A stretch of 32,735 bases of DNA. Source: Chlamydiota bacterium. GTDB taxonomy: Bacteria; Chlamydiota; Chlamydiia; Chlamydiales; Rhabdochlamydiaceae. Position numbers and translations under genes: made by a program. The notes beneath the pieces were generated by a model that saw only the letters and a list, made by a program, of their open reading frames with translations, was not told the DNA's origin and ran no database searches. Positions 1-8,223 of the stretch are shown piece after piece (the stretch's first letter is position 1; each line of letters opens with the position of its first letter). The DNA is taken from positions 1 to 32,735 of the forward strand of contig JABEVM010000231.1 in NCBI GenBank assembly GCA_013041585.1. The letters run 5' to 3'.

Positions 1-1369
1 CTACAGAATCATAAAGCGGCGGACCAAAATGTTTGCCAGTTAGCGATCCGTAAAGAATAGGGATGATGACCTTCTTGTGATTGATTCCAAAAATTTCAGC
101 TGCAGCTTTAGAAGCTACTTCAATACCCTGCTTTCCCCAATCTTCTTGCTCATCAAGGCTCCAAATGATGGTCTGTAGTAGAAAAGTTGCATGTTCTTCA
201 GAAATTTTATTTGGGCACAAAAGCTCTTTTGAATAGGCGATATTATTGACGAAGAAAAAGGAACAAAGCTCCATGAATTCACCAAAATTTTTAATTCTTG
301 TATGACAAAGCGGCATGAGTTTTGCCATGAACGCATCATTGAAAGACCAATCTCGTATTTTTTGCCAAAGTTGATTCTCTGGAATCAATTTGATCAGATA
401 CTGCTGGTTCATCCAATCGAGTTTTTGCATGTCGAAGAAGGCTCCAGAAACCCCGATCCGAGTCGGGTCGAAAGCTTTGATAATTTCATCTAAAGAATAA
501 ATCTCTTTGTCTTCCGGCATGCTATATCCCATCAGACTTAAGAAGTTTAAAAAATCTTCTGGCAAATATCAGCTATCTCGTTAATAGAAAATAGAAGTTG
601 GGTTCTTGCGCTTTGATAATTTTTTCCCATCTTTACCTAGAAGTAGCGGCATGTGCATAAACGCAGGTGGTGTCCAACCAAAACTTTGGTAGAGAAGGAT
701 ATGTTTTGGGGTTGAGCTCATCCACTCATCCCCTCGAATTACGTGGGAGATTTGCATAAGATGGTCATCGACGACGTTTGCTAAGTGATAGGTTGGAAAT
801 CCATCGGATTTCATCAGAATTTGATCATCGACATCAGCCCATGGAAATGTAAGGCGCCCCTTTATTCCATCTTGAAAAACACATTCGCCAGTCAGTGGAA
901 CTTTTAAGCGTATAACAAAAGGCTGTCCCGCATCTTCTCGTTTTTTTACTTCATCAGGACTTAAGTTTCGGTATCTTCGATCGTAGCCTGTCTTTTGTCC
1001 TAATTTTTTACTTACTTCTCTCATTTCAGCGAGTTCTTCTGCAGTGGCAAAACACTTATATGCAGTTCCGTTATCAAGAAGCTTTTGGCAATATTCTCTA
1101 TAGATTTCTGTTCTTTCCGATTGTCTATAAGGACCAAAAGGACCTCCCACATCTGGACCTTCATCCCAACGGATTCCTGTCCATTCAAGAGCTTTATAAA
1201 TGTTTGTTTCGTATTCTGGGCGAGAGCGTGTACGGTCCGTATCTTCAATTCGTAAGATAAACTTGCCGCCAAAATGTTTAGCAAAAATGATATTGAAAAG
1301 AGCCATGTAGGCGGTACCCACATGAGGATCACCGGTAGGTGAAGGAGCTATACGTACACGAACGGACAT
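1..1369 (-). pseudogene. gltX: Glutamyl-tRNA synthetase, interrupted by two in-frame stops; 3' end outside window
   Basis: Glutamyl-tRNA synthetase charges tRNA-Glu; in Chlamydiae it is thought also to make Glu-tRNA(Gln) for the GatCAB amidotransferase. Residues 1-262 carry the class I catalytic core, with the HIGH-type motif HVGT at 16-19 and the KMSKS-type motif KLSKR at 250-254. Eight residues after KLSKR the frame meets TAA (581-583, codon 263) and then TGA (569-571, codon 267). Beyond them the same frame is open to the window edge for about 188 codons and still reads as a normal GluRS C-terminal half, for example YLPEDFLNFLSLMGYSMPED and KLDWMNQQYL. There is no frameshift. About 50 C-terminal residues should lie outside the window, judging from the roughly 506-residue Chlamydia enzyme. 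An SD-like AAAGGAA precedes the ATG. The gene may be a recent pseudogene, a split gene, or carry base-call errors. The family assignment is very secure; functionality is not. Confidence 0.88.
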
Positions 1370-1385
1370 TTTTTATTCCTTTTTC

Positions 1386-1401
1386 TTGTTTCCAGAAACA
1401 A
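1386..1401. promoter_or_regulatory. Perfect palindrome in the gltX leader
   Basis: TTGTTTC-CA-GAAACAA is a perfect inverted repeat with 7-bp arms, lying 17 to 32 bases upstream of the gltX start and just ahead of its ribosome binding site. It could be a leader hairpin or a small operator. Farther up on the minus strand, TTGAAA (1445-1440) and CAAAAT (1422-1417) with a 17-bp spacer form a weak promoter candidate. Confidence 0.35.
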
Positions 1402-1512
1402 CTAAGTTAGGCGCTAATTTTGTAGTATTTTTTGATAGATTTCAAGATAAAAGACGTAGGCGCAATTGTATCCAGTAACTATGTAAAAATTAGCTTCATA
1501 ATAAAAATTATT

Positions 1513-2583
1513 TTATCTGTTTTCGGCAAAAGTTGTATGCAGATAATTAGCTATTAACATGGTGGCCGCTTTCCCTACATCGAGCCTGTCTGCAAAGCTT
1601 ATGAAGCCGTGGATGGTTGGGTAGGTTATTTGGACAACTTCAACGTTTGCCTGTGCTAGTTTTTTTGCATAAGCTAGGCTATCATCGCGTAGTGGATCGA
1701 ACTCGGCAGTGATAACAAGAGCTTGTGGTAAACCTCTAAGAGAAGCCTCTTGTAGAGGCGATGCATAAGGATTTGAACCATCTGCATCCGCACTAAGATA
1801 ATTTTCCCACATCCATTTCATAGTCGAAGTAGTGAGCATGTATCCTTCTGCAAAAGCTTGATACGAGTCAGTTGAAAAATTGTAATTGGTGACCGGGTAC
1901 ATAAGCACTTGGCAGCAAAGGTTAATAGATTTTTTATCGCGAGCCATTAGAGCTACAGCTGTAGCGAGGTTACCTCCCGCGCTATCTCCCCCTACAGCAA
2001 TTTTCTTAGGATCTCCATTATATTTAGAAATATTTTCTGCTGCCCACTGAGTTGCTGTATAGCAATCAAGAAGTGGTTTAGGGAATTTGTATTCGGGCGC
2101 TAAATGATAATCTACTGATACGACGATACACTGAGCTCTATTGCAGATTTCCGCGCAAAAACCGTCGCAATTATGTAATCCGCCAAGAGTCCATCCTCCT
2201 CCGTGGAAGTTGACAAAAACGGGAAATGGCCCCTGTCCCTCGGGAGTATAGATACGTAAAGGGATTTCACCTGAAGGTCCGGGGATAGAAATCTGTTCGG
2301 TTTTTTTAATTAAGGCTTTACTTTCATACCCATAAGGGCTGGGACTTGTGCGAAGAACTGACAGGGGAAGTTTTTCTATAGGGATAAAACGTAAGGTATT
2401 TATTTTATTAAGATAAGCGCGAGTTTGCGCATCCATTTGGACAGGATCTTTCGTAGAAATGGAAGCAAGTTCTGCAGATTCGGTTTGAGTTTGTTTTTTT
2501 GGAGATTTTTGACAGCTTGGGAAAGCAACAAATTCTAAGAAGAGAGAAAGACATAGGGTAATGATTCGGAAAGAATTTTTCAT
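1513..2583 (-). CDS. Secreted or lipoprotein alpha/beta hydrolase (HSL-family esterase/lipase)
   Basis: This is a carboxylesterase/lipase of the hormone-sensitive-lipase group (alpha/beta-hydrolase fold 3). The oxyanion motif HGGGW is at 127-131 and the nucleophile elbow GDSAGG at 199-204 (Ser201). The likely acid is Asp296 in EFDPLRD and the likely base His325 in IHGF, so the triad looks complete. The N-terminus has a basic start, a hydrophobic stretch and FPSC ending at Cys24, followed by a polar linker, which suggests a lipoprotein signal with a non-canonical lipobox. It is therefore probably exported. A clear AAGGAG ribosome binding site supports the start. It sits between gltX and a divergent PI4-kinase-like gene, where Chlamydia has neither gene. 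The substrate cannot be told from sequence; short-chain lipid esters are typical of the family. Confidence 0.85.
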   Translation of the reverse strand: MKNSFRIITLCLSLFLEFVAFPSCQKSPKKQTQTESAELASISTKDPVQMDAQTRAYLNKINTLRFIPIEKLPLSVLRTSPSPYGYESKALIKKTEQISIPGPSGEIPLRIYTPEGQGPFPVFVNFHGGGWTLGGLHNCDGFCAEICNRAQCIVVSVDYHLAPEYKFPKPLLDCYTATQWAAENISKYNGDPKKIAVGGDSAGGNLATAVALMARDKKSINLCCQVLMYPVTNYNFSTDSYQAFAEGYMLTTSTMKWMWENYLSADADGSNPYASPLQEASLRGLPQALVITAEFDPLRDDSLAYAKKLAQANVEVVQITYPTIHGFISFADRLDVGKAATMLIANYLHTTFAENR

Positions 2584-2749
2584 AGAGCTCCTTAAAAAGG
2601 ATAAATAGTACCAACAAAATGGAAAAATATGTAGAGCTACTTTTTAGTTTCAGAGGATAAGAAGATGTGAAAATAAGACATTTAGCGGCTTTTCCTGTTT
2701 ACAAAGAACTCTTTTTTTGTTTTTAAAAAGGAAAACTCTCTAGGAAAAA

Positions 2750-4138
2750 ATGAGCTCAGAAAGTACGAGAATAGCAAGCAATATTAGAGTTATTTCCCTT
2801 TTGAGAGAAGGAAGTCATATAGGCTGCGATTCCCAAGGAATGCTATATGTTGAAGACGCTTCTGCAAGATCAGGTAAAGTTAGTCAATTTTTTCTCGAAT
2901 TTCATCAGAAAGCCAGAATAAGTCATGTAATTGCGCAGGCTACAGAAAAGTATTTTGAAAATCTTGATCCCAAAGATTTTTCACAGCGATATCGAGTGAT
3001 TCTTGAAATTTTCAAACAAGATAACTGTCTCCTTCCTGACGATAAGAGAAAATTAATAGAAAGAGCTTATCAATACAAATGTGAAGGCCTTATAAAAAAA
3101 AGGATTGAATCCACAACAGCGCAAGCTATTTGCAGTATTGAAATGAGTTTTGATCCTGAGGTTGATTTGGGAGTAAGAAATGAAATTTCTCCCAAACTGA
3201 CTGCTCAGGGGATAAATGGCTCGTATTTTATTAAAAATTTCCAAGGACAGATAATAGGGATATTTAAGCCTTCTGATGAGGAAGCTTACATGCCAAACAA
3301 TCCTAGAGGTAAGACAGACACCAGCTTTAGCCAACGAGTTGGACACTTTCCGGGAACTTCTTGCTACAAAGAAGTTTTAGCTTATGATTTGGGGGGAGAG
3401 CTTTTTGGGGTTCCTTATACAACGATGATTAAGGTGACATTTCCAGAAAATCCTACATCAACAACTCTGGTACAAAAAACGGGTTCCTTTCAATTTTTTG
3501 TACAAGGAACAGCTTTAGATTCAATGACGACGCGCGAAGTTGATATAATCTCAACGAAACAAATCCAAATGCAAGCTGCGTTCGATCTAGTTTTTGGAAA
3601 TTGTGATCGTCATTACGGGAACGCATTTTATAATGAAAGTAACGGTCAATTTCACTTGATTGATCATGGATTAATTTTACTGGGGAGTTTGAATTGGCAT
3701 AATGAACCAGATAAGATCATTTCAGAAATTCACGGTGAATGGATTTCTTGCAAACAAGTAAAAGAACCCGTTCTTCAAGAGGTAAAAAATTGGATTGCTG
3801 ACCTTGATGAAAACGAAGTGGAAAGGAAGATACGAGATAGAATGTCTACTGCTGTAGAAAATTTTTCTGAAAATCAAGATGAATTCCAAAAGCATGTCGA
3901 CGGAATTATCATTGCTACGAAAACGCAAATTCGATTTGTAAAAAAAGCCGTTGAAAATGGATACAGTTTATATCAGATCGGAGAAATGATGATGGAAACT
4001 TTAGATAATTATTCTTCGCGCCCTGCTTTTGAAGAGATTTGCGCTGATACATCAAAGTTTATAAGGAAGTCTCAAGATCTTGTCGATCCTTGGCAACATT
4101 TATCTTCCTTAATTGATTCATGTGTAAAGAAAAAATAA
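2750..4138 (+). CDS. PI3/PI4-kinase-fold protein resembling type II PI4K / plant PI4K-gamma
   Basis: The 462-residue protein has an N-terminal region of about 150 residues that I do not recognise, then a kinase domain matching the type II PI4-kinase / plant PI4K-gamma pattern. GSYF (157-160) is the glycine-loop equivalent. IGIFKPSDEE contains the likely ATP-binding Lys173, followed by the PNNPRG segment typical of PI4K-gamma. CYKEVLAY contains Glu208. GVPYT and GSFQFF follow in the family order. NCDRHYGN (284-291) supplies catalytic Asp286 and Asn291, and LIDHG (303-307) supplies metal-binding Asp305. All key catalytic residues are present. The C-terminal 150 residues are helical and charged. 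It has no signal peptide or membrane segment, so it would be cytosolic or a type III secretion substrate. Plant relatives include enzymes reported to phosphorylate proteins, so a lipid substrate is not certain. AGGA precedes the ATG. Confidence 0.8.
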   Translation: MSSESTRIASNIRVISLLREGSHIGCDSQGMLYVEDASARSGKVSQFFLEFHQKARISHVIAQATEKYFENLDPKDFSQRYRVILEIFKQDNCLLPDDKRKLIERAYQYKCEGLIKKRIESTTAQAICSIEMSFDPEVDLGVRNEISPKLTAQGINGSYFIKNFQGQIIGIFKPSDEEAYMPNNPRGKTDTSFSQRVGHFPGTSCYKEVLAYDLGGELFGVPYTTMIKVTFPENPTSTTLVQKTGSFQFFVQGTALDSMTTREVDIISTKQIQMQAAFDLVFGNCDRHYGNAFYNESNGQFHLIDHGLILLGSLNWHNEPDKIISEIHGEWISCKQVKEPVLQEVKNWIADLDENEVERKIRDRMSTAVENFSENQDEFQKHVDGIIIATKTQIRFVKKAVENGYSLYQIGEMMMETLDNYSSRPAFEEICADTSKFIRKSQDLVDPWQHLSSLIDSCVKKK

Positions 4139-4174
4139 GAAGTGCCTTTCATTAAAGAAAAAGGGAGATCATTT

Positions 4175-4195
4175 GCTCCTTTAACGTAAAGGAGC
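4175..4195. terminator. Weak hairpin between convergent PI4K-like gene and tsp
   Basis: GCTCCTTT-AACGT-AAAGGAGC has 8-bp perfect arms and overlaps the last codons of tsp. It lies 37 bases beyond the stop of the plus-strand gene. There is no immediate U-run on either strand; the minus strand has CCCTTTTTC about ten bases beyond. It could serve as a weak two-way terminator. Confidence 0.35.
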
Positions 4196-6166
4196 CTCAC
4201 TCGCACTTTTCCTATTTGGATCTACCTGTTGCGACTCTTTGGTTTGCATTAAGAAAAGTAAATCTTTCATAACGTTAAATGTTTCCATAAGCTGCAAATC
4301 AGATTGCCCAAAAAAGTCAACGACTTCGGAGTTCGCATCCTTTTTCTTAATTTCTTTAAGAAAGTTTTGATAGTTTTGATTGAGTAGGATTCTCTGTTCT
4401 GAGTTTATGCGTAAATTTTCAAAATACGAATCATATGTATGTAGGATAGGCTGTAGGTTATTTTTATAAATTTTCATAACTTGATCGCGATGTCCCTGCG
4501 GAATATCAGCTAGGTTATCTTCAAAATTTGGGGGGATGCTATCATTAGCGAGCGGGAATTTTGTAAATTGTTCCCCATACTCAATCTCAGAAAATAAACC
4601 CGGAACAACAATATCTGTAGAGACCCCAGTGAGCTGAGGGCTTTTACCTGATACAGTATAGTATCTTCCTCTGGTTACTTTATATTCGCCTTTGGGGTTT
4701 ACCTTTCCGTTGCTTGCTGTATCCAAAGTAAACGTTTGAAAACTTCCTTTTCCAAATGTCTTTTGATCACCTACAAGAATCGCTCTTCCGTAGTCTTTTA
4801 AAGTTTGTGCTACAATCTCTGATGCGGAAGCGCTTCCTATATTTGTAAGAACAACTAAAGGTCCATCCCATATTGGTTTTTCATCAATATTACGTAGATG
4901 TTGAATTTGTCCTGAATTATCCTTAATTGAGACAACAATTCCTTTTTTTATAAAAAGACCGGTAACTGCAACACCTTGTGTGAGAAGACCTCCGGCGTTG
5001 TTTCGTAAATCTAAAATAACCCCTTTAATTTTATGTTCTGCTTGCAAGCGTTCAATTGCTTTTCGAAGATCGGAAGCGGAAGAATTTTGTGCATCTTGAT
5101 AAAAGGAGTATAGGGTTAGATGCGCGATGATCCCATCGCCAAAAGGTTGATAAGAAGAGTCAAAACGACTTTCGGTGAGGATGACTTCTCCGCGAATAAT
5201 ATCTATTTCTAAGATTTCTTCTTGTTTTCCATTATCAGTGGTATTTTCTCTAACCAAGGTTAGGTGAACGGGAGTTCCTTGAGGACCGCGGATGAGTTCA
5301 ACCGCTTCTGTAATATCCATACCTACAACGGGTTGATGGTCTACTCCAATAATACGGTCCCCCACTCGGATTTTGTTTCCAGAGATCGCAGGTCCTCCAT
5401 CTAAGAGCCTTACGATCGAAAAGCCATTGAGGTCATCTCGGAGTTGGGCCCCGATTCCGAATAATCTTTGCTGTACTTGCATCATAAATTGATTGGCTTC
5501 GGAAGGAGTAAAGTAGTGAGTTTGGGAATCGAGGGCAGAGCTTGTCGCCTTCAATACAAAAGAGAGTATAATTTGTTTTTTAATATCTGGAGCTGAGGAG
5601 GTTAGGTCTGCTTCCCTGCTTAAACGCCTCTTATTTAGTTTTTGAAGAAACTGTTCCCTATTCTCTTCCTTGATCTTAGCTGCTGCTTCAAGTTGCAGGG
5701 CTTTAATTTGGGTGAGACGCTCCTGTAGTTCTTCTTGTGTTGCTGTCCATTTAAGATCTTCAACGTCAAATGGTTGCGGATTTTTAGGAAGGTTTTCAAG
5801 GTCTATGTTCTTTTCAAGCTCACTACGTCTTAGTATGGCCCGATCCAAGACAGCATGGATTTTCTCATAAACTGTAAAATCTTCTTTTTTAAAGCCTTGT
5901 AGAGTCTCTTGCAATAATTGATCCGAAGGCTTGAGCCAAGCTTCGAGTTCAGATTCTATAAAATAGGTCTTAGAAGGGTCGAGCTCATCAATATAATTGC
6001 TGAGGGTCCTTTGTATAAGGTCAGTGGTAAGGCTTTGATGGGAGACATGGGCTTTTAAAATTTCCTCTATCTTAACCCTTGTATCTTTAGGGGTTAGGGC
6101 GGGCGGCTTTGCTTCGCATATTCCGAAAATAAGCAGGAAAATAAGGGGAATAATTCTAAAGCGCAT
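4181..6166 (-). CDS. tsp: Tail-specific protease (S41, Prc/Tsp family)
   Basis: This is a periplasmic carboxy-terminal processing protease of family S41, the orthologue of C. trachomatis CT441. A signal peptide covers about residues 1-19 (ending near GICEA). Residues 25-220 match the helical N-terminal domain of Prc-type proteases. A PDZ domain runs from about 228 to 310 and the S41 core from about 340 to 520. The catalytic dyad is Ser447 in GSASASE and Lys473 in TFGKGS; the spacing fits Prc after allowing one extra residue (DQKTFGKG). The C-terminal 130 residues match the tail domain of the family. The 661-residue length is normal. In Chlamydia this protease has been linked to envelope function and cleavage of host proteins. 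AAGAAGAG precedes the start. It is divergent from euo across 271 AT-rich bases. Confidence 0.95.
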   Translation of the reverse strand: MRFRIIPLIFLLIFGICEAKPPALTPKDTRVKIEEILKAHVSHQSLTTDLIQRTLSNYIDELDPSKTYFIESELEAWLKPSDQLLQETLQGFKKEDFTVYEKIHAVLDRAILRRSELEKNIDLENLPKNPQPFDVEDLKWTATQEELQERLTQIKALQLEAAAKIKEENREQFLQKLNKRRLSREADLTSSAPDIKKQIILSFVLKATSSALDSQTHYFTPSEANQFMMQVQQRLFGIGAQLRDDLNGFSIVRLLDGGPAISGNKIRVGDRIIGVDHQPVVGMDITEAVELIRGPQGTPVHLTLVRENTTDNGKQEEILEIDIIRGEVILTESRFDSSYQPFGDGIIAHLTLYSFYQDAQNSSASDLRKAIERLQAEHKIKGVILDLRNNAGGLLTQGVAVTGLFIKKGIVVSIKDNSGQIQHLRNIDEKPIWDGPLVVLTNIGSASASEIVAQTLKDYGRAILVGDQKTFGKGSFQTFTLDTASNGKVNPKGEYKVTRGRYYTVSGKSPQLTGVSTDIVVPGLFSEIEYGEQFTKFPLANDSIPPNFEDNLADIPQGHRDQVMKIYKNNLQPILHTYDSYFENLRINSEQRILLNQNYQNFLKEIKKKDANSEVVDFFGQSDLQLMETFNVMKDLLFLMQTKESQQVDPNRKSASEAPLR

Positions 6167-6221
6167 AGAGGTCTCTTCTTAAATTTTTGAAAATCAATAA
6201 TTTGTGACTTATAGCCTATTC

Positions 6222-6241
6222 ATAATCATATAAATGATTAT
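6222..6241. promoter_or_regulatory. Inverted repeat between tsp and euo (site 1)
   Basis: ATAATCAT-ATAA-ATGATTAT has 8-bp perfect arms and sits 56 bp upstream of tsp. It shares the core TGATTATTATG with the second palindrome near euo (6328-6347). It is a candidate operator for an autoregulator or another developmental regulator; the binding protein is unknown. Confidence 0.4.
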
Positions 6242-6327
6242 TATGGCTTAGCATAACGACGTTAAAGGTTTATAGCTAATAAAATTAGTAAAACATTTAT
6301 TTTTCAAGAAAAATTGTTGATTTCAAT

Positions 6328-6347
6328 TGATTATTATGTAATAATCA
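6328..6347. promoter_or_regulatory. Perfect 20-bp palindrome upstream of euo (site 2)
   Basis: TGATTATTA-TG-TAATAATCA has 9-bp perfect arms and lies about 90 bp before the euo start. It repeats the core of site 1 (6222-6241). No convincing sigma66 promoter is visible, so its position relative to the transcription start is unknown. A second small dyad, ACAGAC-N10-GTCTGT, lies at 6394-6415, directly before the ribosome binding site. Confidence 0.45.
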
Positions 6348-6437
6348 CATTTTCAAATTGAATAAGATGTCATATAAATAAACATAAATAAAAACAGACT
6401 CAAGTGATTGTCTGTATAAAAATAGCGGGGTAATAAA

Positions 6438-6887
6438 ATGAATCAAGAAAATAACCTAATGCAGCAAGGGGAAGTTTCTTCTTCTGGCAAAAAAGTAGTT
6501 TCGATTACTGAAGCTGCAAAAATTAATAATGTAACAAGACAAGCTATCTACGTTGCTATTAAGCAAAGAAAGCTTAAAGCGTTTAAAGATACAACACGTT
6601 GGACAATTTCTTTAGAAGACTTAGAAGTCTATAGACAGCAAAAGTATTCTAGAACAAAATCTGTTTACGAAGGCGAGCTCTTATTTGATAATAAGAAAGG
6701 TTTTTATTCAGTGAACCAAGCAGCTAAAATGCTTAACGTTCCTGCGCAGAAAATTTATTATGCAACAAGAGTGGGTCTATTAAAAGCTGTTCGTAAAGGA
6801 GCTGCTTGGGTAGTTCATGCAAACGACCTGAACGCTTATAAAGAAAGCTATTTAAGCAAAAAATCTGAAGACACACAAGCGATGTAA
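6438..6887 (+). CDS. euo: EUO early developmental transcription regulator
   Basis: EUO is the chlamydial repressor that keeps late (elementary-body) genes silent during replication. The protein is 149 residues, shorter than the roughly 180 in Chlamydia. It has two helix-turn-helix modules of MerR/excisionase type. The first spans about 20-70 (SITEAAKINNVTRQAIYVAI, then RWTISLEDLEVY). The second spans about 86-140 (FYSVNQAAKMLNVPAQKIYY, then AWVVHANDLNAY). The LLFDNKKGFYS link between them is characteristic of the family. A GGGG-type SD lies 8 bases before the ATG. It stands alone between divergent tsp and convergent rlmD-like genes, as expected for an independently controlled early gene, with two related palindromes upstream and a strong terminator after it. 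Confidence 0.94.
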   Translation: MNQENNLMQQGEVSSSGKKVVSITEAAKINNVTRQAIYVAIKQRKLKAFKDTTRWTISLEDLEVYRQQKYSRTKSVYEGELLFDNKKGFYSVNQAAKMLNVPAQKIYYATRVGLLKAVRKGAAWVVHANDLNAYKESYLSKKSEDTQAM

Positions 6888-6892
6888 TGGAA

Positions 6893-6926
6893 AAGCGATA
6901 CTACCCTTTACAGGGTAGTATCGTTT
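6893..6926. terminator. Bidirectional rho-independent terminator, euo / rlmD-like
   Basis: CGATACTACCCT-TTAC-AGGGTAGTATCG is a perfect 12-bp stem with a 4-base loop (6896-6923). It is flanked by AAAAG on the left and GTTTCC on the right, so each strand has a short U-run after the stem. It lies just past the euo stop and contains the final codons of the convergent gene, whose stop codon falls in the loop. Confidence 0.85.
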
Positions 6927-8206
6927 CCTCTTTTAAGTTGCACTAGAGTTTCTACGTGTGTGGTTTGAGGAAACATATCATATGGCTTGCATAGAGCAAT
7001 TTGATATCCCACATCGCAGAGTCTATGTAAATCTCTTGCTAAAGTCGTTGGATTACAAGAAGTATAGAGGATTTCTTTAGGTTTATATTCTAAAAGAATA
7101 TCAAGCACTTCTTTGCTAATACCGATCCTTGGTGGATTCACAATTATCGTATCGGGAGCAAATTCTTTAAGATGCTTCTCTAAACTTTTCTCTACTTTTT
7201 CAGCTGTAAAGACCGCTTTTTGAATCCCATTTTCTTGCGCATTTCTTTCAGCTAAGTAAATACAATCTTTATTACTGTCGATTCCCAAAATTTCTCTGCC
7301 TGTTCTTGCTAGAAGCAAAGAAGAAACCCCGATTCCGCAATATAGATCGAGTACTTTCTTAGAATTAGGGCTTATAATCTTTACAATTTCATGATAGATG
7401 TTTGCGCTTTGCTGAGGGTGATTTTGTACAAATCCATAAGGAGAGTATGTAAATTTTATATCGTCAATTGTAAAGCTTGCGGTTGTTTGTCCATAGGAAT
7501 GAACCTCTCTAGGGCTTTTAATGACTACGCCAACGCAGCTTGGAATCTTTTGATGCAAGTTTTTACAAAAAGAGGAGTAATTCTCAGGTAGAGCTGGAAA
7601 AAAGGTGAATGCTAGTAAAAAGGTGTGTTCTGAGGCTTTGAGAATACGGACATGGGCTTCGTTAATCCCATTGTTATTACATTCCTTAAGATAGCTTTGT
7701 AGCTCTATAAGAAGAGGCTGTTTCGAATCTATGAAAATATCACAGCTTTTGACTACTAGGGGAGATACGTGGTCTATTCCTACATATCCTGCTTGAAATC
7801 CCCTTTCAAATGGAGTCAGGTGCAGGGTAATGTGGCGTCTATAGGCCCACGCCTTTTCAGCGGGGACAACAGGGCTTACTTCGCAACTTATTTTTCCAAT
7901 TCTTTCAAGGGCTTCTTTGACAAAAAGATATTTGATTTCGAGTTGCTTGCTATACTCTAAATGTTGAAATTGACATCCCCCGCATTCTCCAAAATAAGGA
8001 CAGATTGGCTTAATTCGATATGGGCTTGGCTCATCGATAGAAAGGATTTTGCCAAAGCCGTGGGTCTTCTTTTGTTTTGTGATTTCAATCGTGAGATTGT
8101 CTTCAGGGGCTGCAAAGGGAACGAAGATAACAAGTCCATCGTTTTTTGCTATGCCAGATCCGCCAAAAGCAATTCGCGAGATTTTTCCTTTCATGATTGG
8201 GTTCAT
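6908..8206 (-). CDS. 23S rRNA (uracil-5-)-methyltransferase, RlmD/RumA family
   Basis: This is a SAM-dependent RNA uridine C5 methyltransferase with an iron-sulfur cluster. Residues 1-58 match a TRAM RNA-binding domain. Cluster ligands are visible as Cys69, Cys75, Cys78 (CPYFGECGGC) and Cys155. The methyltransferase part has the SAM motif VLDLYCGIG at 285-293, NPPR at 357-360 and the catalytic Cys384 in YTSCNP. The family covers RlmD, RlmC and TrmA-like enzymes; U1939 of 23S rRNA is the likeliest target because the cluster pattern is of RumA type, but the exact site is inferred. It starts 17 bases after recJ on the same strand, so the two are probably co-transcribed. In C. trachomatis the relative (CT742, from memory) lies elsewhere. 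It ends in the shared terminator with euo. Confidence 0.88.
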   Translation of the reverse strand: MNPIMKGKISRIAFGGSGIAKNDGLVIFVPFAAPEDNLTIEITKQKKTHGFGKILSIDEPSPYRIKPICPYFGECGGCQFQHLEYSKQLEIKYLFVKEALERIGKISCEVSPVVPAEKAWAYRRHITLHLTPFERGFQAGYVGIDHVSPLVVKSCDIFIDSKQPLLIELQSYLKECNNNGINEAHVRILKASEHTFLLAFTFFPALPENYSSFCKNLHQKIPSCVGVVIKSPREVHSYGQTTASFTIDDIKFTYSPYGFVQNHPQQSANIYHEIVKIISPNSKKVLDLYCGIGVSSLLLARTGREILGIDSNKDCIYLAERNAQENGIQKAVFTAEKVEKSLEKHLKEFAPDTIIVNPPRIGISKEVLDILLEYKPKEILYTSCNPTTLARDLHRLCDVGYQIALCKPYDMFPQTTHVETLVQLKRGNDTTL

Positions 8207-8223
8207 AGGCGATACTAGAAAAG

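Noticed and set aside
302..493. 63-codon plus-strand open frame in the gltX C-terminal region
   Set aside because: It is antisense to sequence that translates as GluRS on the other strand.
569..583. Stop-codon recoding (selenocysteine-like or a changed genetic code) as the explanation for gltX
   Set aside because: Two different stop codons replace Tyr and Gly, and other genes in the window end normally at TAA, TAG and TGA.
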